Shown piece after piece: positions 34,908 through 44,071 of a stretch of DNA of 64,000 bases. The stretch spans positions 4,289,001-4,353,000 of the forward strand of contig NZ_CP045369.1 in assembly GCF_009363535.1 (NCBI RefSeq). The letters are read 5' to 3'. The notes under the pieces were generated by a model. The model was not told the DNA's origin. It saw only the letters and a list, made by a program, of their open reading frames with translations, and did not search any database. The stretch is from Microbulbifer sp. THAF38 (GTDB lineage Bacteria > Pseudomonadota > Gammaproteobacteria > Pseudomonadales > Cellvibrionaceae). The position numbers and the translations under genes are program-made. How positions within the stretch are numbered: the stretch's first letter is position 1; every line of letters begins with the position of its first letter.

Positions 34908-35518
34908 ATTAACCCAGATATTTTTTTTCCATCAGAAATGAAGCCCTCCAAATCTGAAGGTTTTATAGTTTTCCCTTCATCATAAAAAAGAAGGCAACCG
35001 TTGGAGGCAAGAACATAAGGCCTGGAATATTTCCCCAAGACCTCCAGGATAAGCATTAGGGATTTATCAGAGATACTGCTACCCTTTTTCTCTACCATGA
35101 AAGGACCAACCTTCTTGGAGGAGCGATCTTCATTCCTCTCAAAAAATCCCCGATTATAGGAAACTCTTCTTGTCCCTATAAATAACTTACATGGAAACCT
35201 AACCCTTGAAAAATAGACATTAGACCTATAATCAAATGCCGAACCTCTTGGAATTCTATTTTCCAAAACCCCGTCAGTACCATTTGAAATCAAATACTCA
35301 AAATCCCCTCCTCCAACAGACCCAGAACGATTCAAAAAAAGAACATCAAAAGTAATGATATCGAATTTATCTCGTACAGCGTCAGCATAAAATTTATAGC
35401 CAATACTATTTGCAGCCTCTTTCACTTCTCTTTTCCGACGATCCATCGGATAGTCCATCAGCTTCACGACAATAAATGCCAAGAGAAAAACCGCACATGA
35501 AATAAGTATAAGATCCAT
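34889..35518 (-). CDS. Single-TM membrane protein of unknown family, 3' end cut by IS30
   Basis: 209 residues from the ATG at 35516-35518, which has AGGAGG upstream; the frame also opens ten codons earlier with TTG. An N-terminal membrane segment (LILISCAVFLLAFIVVKLMD) is followed by a soluble domain, FDIITFDVLFLN through SDKSLMLILEVLGKYSRPYV. The final codons, reading PRFSQ-stop, lie within the IS30 inverted repeat (34889-34907), so the original C-terminus is lost and replaced. It begins about 20 bp after the end of another decayed coding stretch, the same layout as the 33175/33182 pair. No family recognised. Confidence 0.55.
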   Translation of the reverse strand: MDLILISCAVFLLAFIVVKLMDYPMDRRKREVKEAANSIGYKFYADAVRDKFDIITFDVLFLNRSGSVGGGDFEYLISNGTDGVLENRIPRGSAFDYRSNVYFSRVRFPCKLFIGTRRVSYNRGFFERNEDRSSKKVGPFMVEKKGSSISDKSLMLILEVLGKYSRPYVLASNGCLLFYDEGKTIKPSDLEGFISDGKKISGLIPRFSQ

Positions 35519-35538
35519 TCCTTTCCTATCCTCCTTCC

Positions 35539-35803
35539 CTAAGAGCAAGAGGATCTAATAGTCCAGTCAACAGTTGATTTTAACTGGGCCATAGCCGCAC
35601 CCATTACCGTAATAGCCACCAGAGCAAAAAAAGGTGCAGCAAATGCTGCAAAAAAGATAGTCATCGCTATAATCATGGCAATCTTTACAGCGCTAACAAT
35701 GAGTGACAATATTGCCGCCTGCCTGTATGCCTCATTTGGCCCCTATCACAACCGCCTGCCTAACGCCATCTATTATGTCAATCCCGATACCAAGGGAGAA
35801 GCC
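35539..35803 (-). pseudogene. Frameshifted remnant of a hydrophobic C-terminus
   Basis: Reading the minus strand and switching frame twice gives one sensible product: SLGIGIDIIDGVRQAVVIGA, then EAYRQAAILSLIVSAVKIAM, then IFFAAFAAPFFALVAIT and AQLKSTVDWTIRSSCS-stop. The second break is at a run of eight T; dropping one T restores the frame. The product is Ala/Ile-rich and membrane-like. IS3 adjoins the upstream side. It may be the end of a second large protein like the one at 33175-33815, but no direct homology between the two was seen. Confidence 0.45.
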
Positions 35804-37031
35804 TCCCCCCTTGAAGTAGACGCTACCTTATATTCATCTTGTGCGGCCATTCTTTCATATTCATCTGGGCTTTTGAACCCAAGTGAACTGTGTCTTCTCT
35901 TCAAGTTATAGTATCTATCAAGGTACCAAGATAAGTTAGCCCTAAAATCCTCAACAGACTCAAAGTAAAATCCTTTGATACTCTCAGTTTTCAGTGTCTG
36001 AAAAAATGACACTGCATACACATTGTCATTCATAAACCCTGGTCGACTTATGCTCGGCTCAATACTTAGCTCTTTGAGTCGGTTTTGGTATGCATAAGCA
36101 CCGTACTCAGACCCACGGTCACTGTGAAATATTAGATCTGATTCTTTCCTTCTGCGACGGACAGCTGTATTTAGCACTGACAGTGTTAATTTAACGGTTC
36201 GAGTATTTGACATTTCCCAACCCACCACTTTTCGAGAGTAAAGATCAAAAATTACAGCTAAATATTGCCACTGACCATTGATCTTCAGATAGGTCACATC
36301 ACCTGCCCAATGAGAGTCTGGTTTAGTCGGCATACCATGCTCTCGTTGTAAACTTTCAACCTTAATACAAGGATTTCCAGGTAATGGGCGTCGACGAAGA
36401 TCCTTCCTGCTTTCCCCACGATTCCAGCCTCTCGCATAAGGCGTTCAACTCGTTTGTGATTTATTCGCTCACCATTAGCTTTCAGTTCTGCGCTAATTCT
36501 TCGACTTCCATAATTACCATTATGCTGTATGTAGAGGGTCTCTATACACCCTAGAATTCGCTTATTTTCTATGTCTTGAGCACTCTCAATACGATTAAGC
36601 CATTTATAAAACCCCTGAGGCGAAATATCCAAATATCTACACAAGTACCTGACACCAAAGTCCCACCGATTGTGGGCTATGAACGAGAATCTTTCAGCTT
36701 TTGATCTTTCAGGTACGCTTCTCACTTTTTTAGGGGATCATTCTCCTTCTGTAATGTCTCAACCTGCTTTCTTAGACGTTTTATTTCTTTATCATCAGTC
36801 TGATGACTAAAGTTTCGCTGTCTTCGTCATACTTATTCTACGGCTAGGCTTCTCAACCAACTTGCCTTCTCTACTTTCTTGTCTCCATCTATACACCATT
36901 ACTGGACGTAGGCCAATGATGTTGGCGATAGTTGTCGTATCTGCTTTCAGTTGATTAGTGAGTGCGACCACTCTAACTTTAAACTCTGCTGAGTATTCAA
37001 CAACACGTTCTTCGCTCAATATTTTCGGCAT
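35773..37031 (-). pseudogene. IS3-family transposase (orfA and orfB), multiply frameshifted
   Basis: orfA (36807-37031) has EYSAEFKVRVVALTNQL and the HTH IIGLRPVMVYRWRQES, then breaks before its leucine-zipper part (KEIKRLRKQVETLQKEN), readable in another frame. A AAAAAAG-type slippery stretch before the orfA stop is the usual IS3 -1 frameshift site. orfB (starting about 36725) has FGVRYLCRYLDISPQGFYKW, is broken near 36400, and resumes with SHWAGDVTYLKI, LIFHSDRGSEYG and YYNLKRRHSSLG, the DDE core. The last frame runs 13 codons past the element's end. With at least two non-programmed breaks this copy should not transpose. Confidence 0.85.
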
Positions 37032-37069
37032 TTTCTTCTACCCTATTCAAAAGGTAGGCGTCTACTCCA
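35812..37069. mobile_element. IS3-family insertion sequence, about 1.26 kb
   Basis: Bounded by TGAAGTAGACGCTACCTT at 35812-35829 and the complement of TGGAGTAGACGCCTACCTT at 37051-37069; both ends begin TG, as is common in IS3. The left arm lacks one base of the right arm. No 3-bp target duplication matches. Confidence 0.8.
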
Positions 37070-37304
37070 TGGGAGAGGGTTTCACTAGCGATTGAAAAAT
37101 AAAGCCTCTTCAATTCATATCCTTGATATACCACACCATTGGAAGTGTGATATTCAAGCTCTCAAACCAATTTCTTATAGTCAATGCAAAAGCGAAATAA
37201 TAAAACATTAATACTGAGTTTAAAAAGCCCTGAAATTCCCCAACTATCAAAATGAACAATCAACCCACTCTTATGTAAGTATCCCCTACACTAATCCCTT
37301 TTAT

Positions 37305-38237
37305 TTAAAAATTTTTCTCTAGAGCACTCCGATCCCACTTACCAGTGCTCGCAGCGGCTTCGTAGGTACTCTGCAGAAAAGTCATTAATGTTTCATCTGG
37401 AGAAGTTGATCTCCTAACCTCATCATAGGGAAGGATAAACTCAGCCAATTCTTTTGAATAAAAAGCCGCATCCGGTTTAACCTTTTTATCCGCAAATTTC
37501 TCAGATGCAGGATAAGTGTAAGAATAAAATGCCGCATCCTCAAAACCACCTCCACCCGGCCAAAATCCGGCACTGCTGACTTCATGAGAGTATGCCTCTT
37601 GTGCAACCCAGTCAGGGAAGTTTGGTACTCCACCGGGATGCAGAGGCGCCTCTCGGCCAGAAAATCGCGTAACCGCTAAGTCAAAACTCCCCCAAAAAAA
37701 ATGTACAGGGCTACACTTTCCTATAAATCGTGCGCGGAAATCTTTGAATATCCTATCTATTTGGACTAATGCTTGCCAGAAACGTGTGACAAATTTTGAG
37801 TCATATTGACAATGCTCCACATCCTCTTCGAAAGGAGTCCCATTGGCAATTTCACTTGGCGTGGTATAAATATCAACAGAAAGGCCAAGGTCTTTCATTG
37901 TACTCATGATCTTCATATAAAAATCTGCAACACACATCGGCCTTAATGGTATCTTCTGTTTTCCACCGTCGCTAACCAGTATTGATAATTGATGATCAAG
38001 GAGATCAAATTCAACTGAAAAAGCCCTTCCTCCATAAGGAATAAGAGAGCTATTCAACCCTCTTGCGGTAACATAAAATGGCACATGCCAGGAATGATTG
38101 GTCCAGGGTGACTGAACCAAGCGAATCTTGCCAATGACCTGTGTCCACAGATGTAATGTAGCTGCAGTATCTGACCAATCTTGAAAGTGAAGCTCTGGCC
38201 AATCTGTGTTTTTTGAACGATTAAAAGGCGCTTTCAT
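37305..38237 (-). CDS. DUF5996 family protein
   Basis: 310 residues. The segments WPELHFQDWSDTAATLHLWT, then KIRLVQSPWTNHSWHVPFYV, and later PVHFFWGSFDLAVTRFSGR match the DUF5996 family as I remember it. No signal peptide or membrane segments; presumably cytoplasmic. Function unknown. It lies at the right edge of the IS-rich stretch, complete and in one frame, so it marks the return to normal chromosome. Confidence 0.75.
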   Translation of the reverse strand: MKAPFNRSKNTDWPELHFQDWSDTAATLHLWTQVIGKIRLVQSPWTNHSWHVPFYVTARGLNSSLIPYGGRAFSVEFDLLDHQLSILVSDGGKQKIPLRPMCVADFYMKIMSTMKDLGLSVDIYTTPSEIANGTPFEEDVEHCQYDSKFVTRFWQALVQIDRIFKDFRARFIGKCSPVHFFWGSFDLAVTRFSGREAPLHPGGVPNFPDWVAQEAYSHEVSSAGFWPGGGGFEDAAFYSYTYPASEKFADKKVKPDAAFYSKELAEFILPYDEVRRSTSPDETLMTFLQSTYEAAASTGKWDRSALEKNF

Positions 38238-38696
38238 GCTCTACTCCAATTATTCATGTAATAAAACTCTCAAGGACACACTGCCTTCTATATAAACAGC
38301 TACAACACCTAGCTGGTCTTTATAAGCTGAATCAACAACTTCTTAGGGTTTAAGACATTTTAACTAGCAGAATTCCTGGAAAGACCCTTAGAAATAGTGC
38401 TTAAAACCCATGATTAAAAGTATAAAAGCGTCACAAATTTATGAGCCCAGCAAAAGTGGACCCCATATGAAAAAGAAAATAGCGACTTAAGAATACAGAT
38501 TAGACATATAAAAGGTACTTGACCAATTCAGCAAATTCATTTCTCAAAGCTTACACCCAGGATAACGTCACAGTCTCCTAAGAAAACCACTTCTTCACGT
38601 TGGTGAGTTGCGAACTACACTCTTTATCCAAGCTATTAAGCAACCAACTTGTTCTTACGCCACTCCAACTCAAAATAAACTAACACGCGTCAAACA
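38238..38696. other. AT-rich divergent intergenic region
   Basis: Between the DUF5996 gene (minus) and the lipase gene (plus). No coding frame, hairpin or repeat stands out. Confidence 0.4.
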
Positions 38697-39293
38697 ATGC
38701 GCCAGAAAAGCCACACTGTTCTACTAATTCCTGGAATTTTTGATCGTGGTAATGCTCTCTTAAGAATGCAGCGCGCACTCGCTGAAACTGGCTTTGACGC
38801 CCATTATATTCATTTGCGCTACAACTCAGGCTGGCATGGCATGGAACACCTTTCGGCCCAGTTAATGGCAAAAATGGAAAAGATACTGAACGAAGAGGAG
38901 ACCTGTACACTGGTGGGATTCAGCATGGGAGGAATTGTCGCTCGTTATTATTTACAAGCCATGAGTGGTATTAGCAGAGTACATAAGTTTATATCTATTG
39001 CCTCCCCACACCACGGCAGCTATTGGGCAAACTTTCTACCATACAAGGGTGGGCAGCAACTGCGTATCGGTAGTGACTTCCTGAATTCGCTGAACAGCTC
39101 GATGCACTTGTTAGAAGAAACCGATCCCGTCTCGATTTGGACCAAATACGATATCACAATAATGCCACACAGTAGTGCTCAACTGGGAGTAGGCATTTCT
39201 TATGAAGTTCCAGTCATCTTGCATCGGCTGATGCCAATGAGCAGCAAGGTTATTTCACTAATGAAAAATGAAGTGATAACCGGCATGAAATAG
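38697..39293 (+). CDS. Small lipase-type alpha/beta hydrolase
   Basis: 198 residues, short for the family. It starts with VLLIPGIFDRGN (oxyanion region) and has the nucleophile elbow GFSMGG (Ser about 76), ISIASPHHGSYWANFLP as in bacterial triacylglycerol lipases, and a late His in IMPHSSAQLG. No signal peptide, so cytoplasmic as it stands. It would hydrolyse an ester; substrate unknown. The ATG has no strong ribosome-binding site. PsiE follows in the same direction after 80 bp. Confidence 0.8.
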   Translation: MRQKSHTVLLIPGIFDRGNALLRMQRALAETGFDAHYIHLRYNSGWHGMEHLSAQLMAKMEKILNEEETCTLVGFSMGGIVARYYLQAMSGISRVHKFISIASPHHGSYWANFLPYKGGQQLRIGSDFLNSLNSSMHLLEETDPVSIWTKYDITIMPHSSAQLGVGISYEVPVILHRLMPMSSKVISLMKNEVITGMK

Positions 39294-39375
39294 ATATATA
39301 GGATACTTATGACATTGAAGAATAAGCATTTAAATTCAATTACAAAATACAGGGCATTGGCCTAGGGAGTCAATT

Positions 39376-39831
39376 ATGGCTAATCCGGAGCAAGAGCCCA
39401 GCCAACCGGAAAGTGCTGTACACAATTATTATCGTAAATTTGAAAGTTTTATCGCCCTTCTGCTCACCTTTATTATTATTGTAATTGTTATAGTTGCTAT
39501 CAGCCGTTTAGCTTATTCCGTGTATTCCATGCTGCTAGTTGGCATGAAGGATCCTCTCGATCACAAAGTTTTTCAGACTATTTTTGGTGAAATTATTACT
39601 TTATTGATTGCACTGGAATTCAGTCATACTCTGCAATATGTAGTAACCAGACAGCAGAGTATTATTCAAACTACTGTCGTGGTTTTAATTGCCATACTAG
39701 CACTTGCACGTAAATTTATAATCCTGGATCTGGATAAGGTTAGCGCGGGGGAACTACTGGGACTTGCGGCTGCAACACTAGCCTTGGGTCTGACCTACCT
39801 GATTCTAAAGATCAAGAGAAATAACTATTAG
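39376..39831 (+). CDS. PsiE-like phosphate-starvation-inducible membrane protein
   Basis: 151 residues with four hydrophobic segments, starting at ATG after GGGAG. KFESFIALLLTFIIIVIVIV, ISRLAYSVYSMLL, and EIITLLIALEFSHTLQYVV are typical of the PsiE family, as is ARKFIILDLDKVSAGELLGL. Inner membrane; the family is induced by phosphate starvation in E. coli, but the biochemical role is unknown. Confidence 0.85.
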   Translation: MANPEQEPSQPESAVHNYYRKFESFIALLLTFIIIVIVIVAISRLAYSVYSMLLVGMKDPLDHKVFQTIFGEIITLLIALEFSHTLQYVVTRQQSIIQTTVVVLIAILALARKFIILDLDKVSAGELLGLAAATLALGLTYLILKIKRNNY

Positions 39832-39908
39832 ATTTTATTAAGTAAAAATCGCCATATAATTGAGCGAAACGGAGCTTCACCGCTCGCCCAATTAATATTT
39901 ATCATCAA

Positions 39909-40676
39909 TTATTCGCTATTATCCCGCAAAGAATGATGTAACTGTACCGGTGCTGTCTTACTCTTTTTCTTACTACGCAGGCGCAAATTAAGCATTTCCA
40001 CTGCCATTGAGAATGCCATGGCAAAATAGATGTAACCTTTGGGCACATGCACATCGAAACCTTCCACGACCAAGGTCAATCCCACCATAATCAGAAACGC
40101 CAACGCCAGAATTTTAACGGTGGGATGACGATCGACGAAATCACCTATCGGTTTGGCGGCAACCAACATAACCATCACCGCCAGGACAATTGCGATCGCC
40201 ATAATGGAAATTTCATCGACCAGCCCTACAGCGGTAATCACTGAATCGAGTGAGAATACGATATCGAGAATGGCAATCTGTAGGAGAACCATGCCAAAGC
40301 CGGCTGTCCCCAGAGTTGCTGCATCAGTCTCATCACCTTCCAGACTGTTGTGAATCTCATGGGTGGCTTTACCGATCAGAAATAAACCGCCTCCGACCAA
40401 AATTATATCGCGCCCGGATATCTCCATAGAAAAAACACTAAATAACGGCTCTACTAGCCCCATAATCCAGAAAATAGAAAACAACAATGCCAGGCGTGTC
40501 ACCATGGCAAGCGTCAGGCCGATAAAACGTGCAGGCTCTCTCTGCTTGGGAGGCAAGCGTCCGACGAGAATTGAAATAAAAATAACATTATCGATTCCTA
40601 GCACTATTTCCAACGCCGCCAACGTGGCCAAAGCAATCCAGGCCTCCGGGCTGGCTACCCACTCGAACATAAACAA
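39909..40676 (-). CDS. TerC family integral membrane protein
   Basis: 255 residues with seven or so membrane segments. The TerC signature acidic residues within membrane helices are visible: LEIVLGIDNVIFISILVGRL and AILDIVFSLDSVITAVGLV. The family is linked to metal ion (manganese) handling at the membrane and to tellurite resistance in some members. YgdQ/YoaE-type length, without CBS domains. Single gene, transcribed on the minus strand. Confidence 0.9.
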   Translation of the reverse strand: MFMFEWVASPEAWIALATLAALEIVLGIDNVIFISILVGRLPPKQREPARFIGLTLAMVTRLALLFSIFWIMGLVEPLFSVFSMEISGRDIILVGGGLFLIGKATHEIHNSLEGDETDAATLGTAGFGMVLLQIAILDIVFSLDSVITAVGLVDEISIMAIAIVLAVMVMLVAAKPIGDFVDRHPTVKILALAFLIMVGLTLVVEGFDVHVPKGYIYFAMAFSMAVEMLNLRLRSKKKSKTAPVQLHHSLRDNSE

Positions 40677-40826
40677 TTCCTTTCCTATTAGCTATTCTTA
40701 TCAACCCCACCCAATATAAATAAAGTTAACAAATAAAAGTTTTATTTATTTTTTTAAATAATTGACGTTCTTTATCACCTATAAAGTCAATAAATCTGCA
40801 AGGAAATTAGGCAATCAAAAACCGTT

Positions 40827-41213
40827 CTACTTCTCCCCAAGCAACCAAGCCATGGCATCTTCCTCTGAATCAAACACTTTGTATTCACCTCCTATGAACC
40901 AGCTGCCTACTTTACTGGCGATTTTCATCCAGCGTTTATCGGAGATAACGGCAATTCGGTTGAAATCGCGTCCATGAGATAGGCCCAATTTTAAGTCATC
41001 CCAAGCAGCGCGAGGCTCCCAACCTTCTAACTCGCTGGCATCCATCAAACAATCTATTTTGGGGTTTTCTACTCCAGCAAGGGCAGAATTGAGCATGGGG
41101 ACCATGGTTTTATAATCTTCATGAGTCAGCTTTCCGCGGGCCCGCAGTGTCAAAAAGAAATGATTTCCATGCTGCTCCAACCCAATAGAAACACCGTGAG
41201 GTAGATCGCTCAT
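40827..41213 (-). CDS. SpoIIAA-like (STAS-fold) protein
   Basis: 128 residues. LRARGKLTHEDYKTMVPML, then KIDCLMDASELEGWEPRAAW and NRIAVISDKRWMKIASKV match the DUF/SpoIIAA-like family (PF11964), a STAS-related fold of marine and soil bacteria. Cytoplasmic, function unknown. It is a lone minus-strand gene. Confidence 0.8.
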   Translation of the reverse strand: MSDLPHGVSIGLEQHGNHFFLTLRARGKLTHEDYKTMVPMLNSALAGVENPKIDCLMDASELEGWEPRAAWDDLKLGLSHGRDFNRIAVISDKRWMKIASKVGSWFIGGEYKVFDSEEDAMAWLLGEK

Positions 41214-41398
41214 AAGTCACCCTGAAAATAAAAATAATGCTGGTTTTACTGTATGAACTGCGAATAAATTTACACAATAAAGAACTAAAAATTGGCAAAT
41301 TTCTTTCGGATAACTTTAGATTGCTTATTCTAATATGCCTTAATTTCAAGCAATAACTATTAACTGATTTCTATTTTTTCTGAAAATGATTTAGCGAA

Positions 41399-41713
41399 CT
41401 AGTCTTTGCTGACAGCTGGCCTTGTCTTACCACATTGCCAACAATAATCGAATGCCGCCCCATTGTCTTCTCCACAATCGAGGCAGGACCATCCAATCTG
41501 TTCAGCCTCGGCATCTTGTAACAACTGGCACGCGTGTTCGTAATCTCGATCACGCTCAAGCCAAAGCTCCAGCCAGGCTTGGCTGGGCGCCAACTCCCCA
41601 GATGCTCCCTGCGCAAATTCATTCTTTAATTTGACCGCTATACCGGCAACTTCCAGGCGACTTTTTGCCAGCTCTACCAAGAGGCGGTTTTCATGGGTAT
41701 AAATCAATTTCAT
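41399..41713 (-). CDS. DUF2007-type signal-transducing protein with C-terminal zinc ribbon
   Basis: 104 residues from the ATG at 41713, preferred over a start 14 codons upstream because MKLIYTHENRLLVELAKSRL is the usual family opening. DUF2007 covers about residues 1-68 (LEVAGIAVKLKNEF, AWLELWLERDRDYEHACQLL). The C-terminus carries two CxxC pairs, SCLDCGEDN and YCWQCGK, forming a zinc ribbon. Role unknown, cytoplasmic. Confidence 0.78.
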   Translation of the reverse strand: MKLIYTHENRLLVELAKSRLEVAGIAVKLKNEFAQGASGELAPSQAWLELWLERDRDYEHACQLLQDAEAEQIGWSCLDCGEDNGAAFDYCWQCGKTRPAVSKD

Positions 41714-41792
41714 AGCGTAAGAGGTCCTTTTCCAGAACCCCCAGATTACCCACAACCAGTGGAACTAGCCAAACAAATATCTTCTACGGTTC

Positions 41793-42206
41793 TCACTGCT
41801 CTGCCGAAGCCGAGCAGTCGACATGCCTGCAGTATTCATCATGGGGAACAGTGATAATTTCCAGGACATTTTCCACGGAATTGAGCGCATTCCGGCTATT
41901 GATAAGAACCCGCCCGGAGCGACTGGCAATATACTCGAGCACAGCCCTACCTCTGTTGCTTTTGTACATTGCTAAAAGCTGTCCCTTTTCCACCGCATCG
42001 CCGTGGCTGACGAATACTTCCATCCAATTTCCAACCAGGCTGTGAACCTGTGTATTGCGTACGGCTTGTGCGTAGATTCGTTCCGCACTGACCAGCCCAG
42101 CAATCTCTCCAAACCTGGGGGCCTCCGCTGCCCGTAAAGTTGTTATTCCGCTTGCCGCCAGGATAACGATAAACAGGCAGATTTTTCTCAAGCCAAATCT
42201 CCTCAA
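41793..42206 (-). CDS. Exported biotinyl/lipoyl-like (barrel-sandwich hybrid) single-domain protein
   Basis: 137 residues with a signal peptide (about 1-26, TTLRAAEA). SLVGNWMEVFVSHGDAVEKG, then QLLAMYKS and YIASRSGRVLINSRNAL are the two half-motifs of a barrel-sandwich hybrid as found in membrane-fusion (adaptor) proteins, but the helical hairpin and beta barrel of those proteins are missing. No lipoyl-accepting Lys stands in the usual place. Two Cys near the end (EYCRHVDCSA) may pair. Function unknown; perhaps a periplasmic adaptor to a copper-type efflux system, which is a guess. Confidence 0.6.
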   Translation of the reverse strand: MRRFGLRKICLFIVILAASGITTLRAAEAPRFGEIAGLVSAERIYAQAVRNTQVHSLVGNWMEVFVSHGDAVEKGQLLAMYKSNRGRAVLEYIASRSGRVLINSRNALNSVENVLEIITVPHDEYCRHVDCSASAEQ

Positions 42207-42370
42207 ACTGGTTTATTTCGCAACTCAAACCCAAATAGGGCGCTATGTCGTCGAAGGCTTTTATAGAGGGCGATAACTTAGGTATAGCTGACTAGAAAAA
42301 TCACGCCAGATAGAGCACCCAGGTGACAGTCAAAAGAGGGAACGGGACAGAAAAATATAGATAGGGAGGG

Positions 42371-42403
42371 TCAAAAAAAGGGCCACAATTAGTGGCCCTT
42401 TTT
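42371..42403 (-). terminator. Terminator of the PuuC-like gene
   Basis: AGGGCCAC and GTGGCCCT pair around a five-base loop, flanked by an A-run on one side and a T-run on the other, so it can act on both strands. It lies 22-54 bases past the aldehyde dehydrogenase stop. Confidence 0.85.
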
Positions 42404-42424
42404 CCAATCTATGCTAAGGGGTGT

Positions 42425-43933
42425 CTAGCTTAGATCAATCCAGGTAGATTTCAGCTCACAATACTTATCCAGGGCGTGCAGGGACTTGTCGCGGCCATTC
42501 CCTGACTGCTTAAAGCCGCCGAAGGGCACGGTGATATCCCCGCCAAAGTAATTGTTCACCCACACTGAACCCGCATAGATATCACGGGCCATACGGTGGG
42601 CACGGCCCAGGTTGTTGGTCCAGATACCCGCCGCCAGGCCATAGATGGAGTCATTGGCGATAGCGAGCGCTTCCTCTTCGGTCTCGAACTCAATAACCGA
42701 CAATACCGGGCCGAAGATCTCCTCCCTGGCGATCGTCATATCACCGGTCACATTGCGGAAAACGGTGGGCTCGTAATAGTAGCCACCGGCTACTTCATCC
42801 ACCGGCTTGCCACCACAAACCAGTTGCGCGCCCTGTTCCAAACCCTTCGCTACATAGAACTCGACGGTGTCGAACTGGCTGCGATCAATCAGTGCGCCCA
42901 TTGCAGTATTCGGGTCTTGTGGGTGACCAGGCTTAAAGCGCTCAGCGGCCTTGCTTACCTTTTGAATAAACTCATCGGCAATGCTCTTTTCCACCAACAG
43001 GCGCGAACCGGCGGTGCAAGTTTCTCCCTGGTTGTAGAAAATTGCCAATGCCGCGGCATCGGCAGCTTTATCCAGGTCCGCATCAGCAAAAACGATATTC
43101 GGGCTCTTTCCACCCAGCTCTAAGAAAGTACGCTTTAAGTTTGACTGGCCAGAGTACTCAGTGAGGGTCTTGCCCACTTCGGTGGAACCGGTGAAGGTGA
43201 GGCAGTCGATGTCCATATGCAGGCCCAATGCCTTGCCCAAGCTGCTGCCGGGACCCGGTAGTACATTCAGGACGCCATCGGGCAGGCCCGCTTCCTTGGC
43301 CAGGCCGGCCAATTTAATCGCTGTCAGCGGGGTATTAGAGGCTGGCTTAAGAATTACGCTGTTGCCGGTGGCCAGAGCCGGGCCCAGCTTCCAGGCCGTG
43401 GTGGACAGTGGGAAGTTCCAGGGGACAATCGCCGCCACCACCCCCAGAGGCATACGAGTGACCAGCCCTAACTCACCAGGGCCCGTGGGTGCCACCTCAT
43501 CATAGATTTTATCAATGGCCTCGCCGCTCCAGCGAATAGTGGTGGCCGCACCGGGGACATCTACGGCCATGGTGTCACCGATAGGCTTACCCGCATCCAA
43601 GCTTTCCAGCAGGGCAACTTCAACCAGGCGCTCTTCGATCAGGTCGGCGAAGCGCACCAGGATTTTCTTGCGTTGCATCGGTGGCATTTTTGACCAGACA
43701 CCGGACTCAAAGGTCTCCCGCGCCACACGCACGGCCAAGTCGGCATCCTGTGGGCCACAGCTGCTGATTTGTGCCAGCTCATCGCCATTGGCGGGGTTAT
43801 AGGTGGCGCGGGTTTCCCCCGATAGGGCATCCACATACTCGCCATTGATAAAGGCACGGCCTTCGATCTTGAGAGAGGCCGCCAGGGCCTGCCACTCCTG
43901 CAGGTTTTGCGGGATGTTATTTTTTTCTGTCAT
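42425..43933 (-). CDS. PuuC-like aldehyde dehydrogenase (gamma-glutamyl-aminobutyraldehyde type)
   Basis: 502 residues. Cofactor and catalytic residues are PWNFP (Asn about 173), LELGGKSPNIVF (Glu about 272) and NQGETCTAGSRL (Cys about 306). The N-terminal TEKNNIPQNLQEWQALAASL plus KIEGRAFINGEYVDA and C-terminal VWVNNYFGGDITVPFGGFKQ are typical of PuuC, which oxidises gamma-glutamyl-gamma-aminobutyraldehyde in putrescine breakdown, using NAD(P). No other puu genes are adjacent, so the substrate may be a different amino-aldehyde. Cytoplasmic, single gene. Confidence 0.88.
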   Translation of the reverse strand: MTEKNNIPQNLQEWQALAASLKIEGRAFINGEYVDALSGETRATYNPANGDELAQISSCGPQDADLAVRVARETFESGVWSKMPPMQRKKILVRFADLIEERLVEVALLESLDAGKPIGDTMAVDVPGAATTIRWSGEAIDKIYDEVAPTGPGELGLVTRMPLGVVAAIVPWNFPLSTTAWKLGPALATGNSVILKPASNTPLTAIKLAGLAKEAGLPDGVLNVLPGPGSSLGKALGLHMDIDCLTFTGSTEVGKTLTEYSGQSNLKRTFLELGGKSPNIVFADADLDKAADAAALAIFYNQGETCTAGSRLLVEKSIADEFIQKVSKAAERFKPGHPQDPNTAMGALIDRSQFDTVEFYVAKGLEQGAQLVCGGKPVDEVAGGYYYEPTVFRNVTGDMTIAREEIFGPVLSVIEFETEEEALAIANDSIYGLAAGIWTNNLGRAHRMARDIYAGSVWVNNYFGGDITVPFGGFKQSGNGRDKSLHALDKYCELKSTWIDLS

Positions 43934-44071
43934 GGCACACCTCGTCTGAGACTGTTAGTTTTTTCAGGTTATATCGAAAATGTGATCACAAATCAAAAAG
44001 AATGATGGCACGGTGGGCTTTAAAGGGTACGAACCAAGGCGGCCGGATACGGGTCAGAGCCGCCCACGGAA

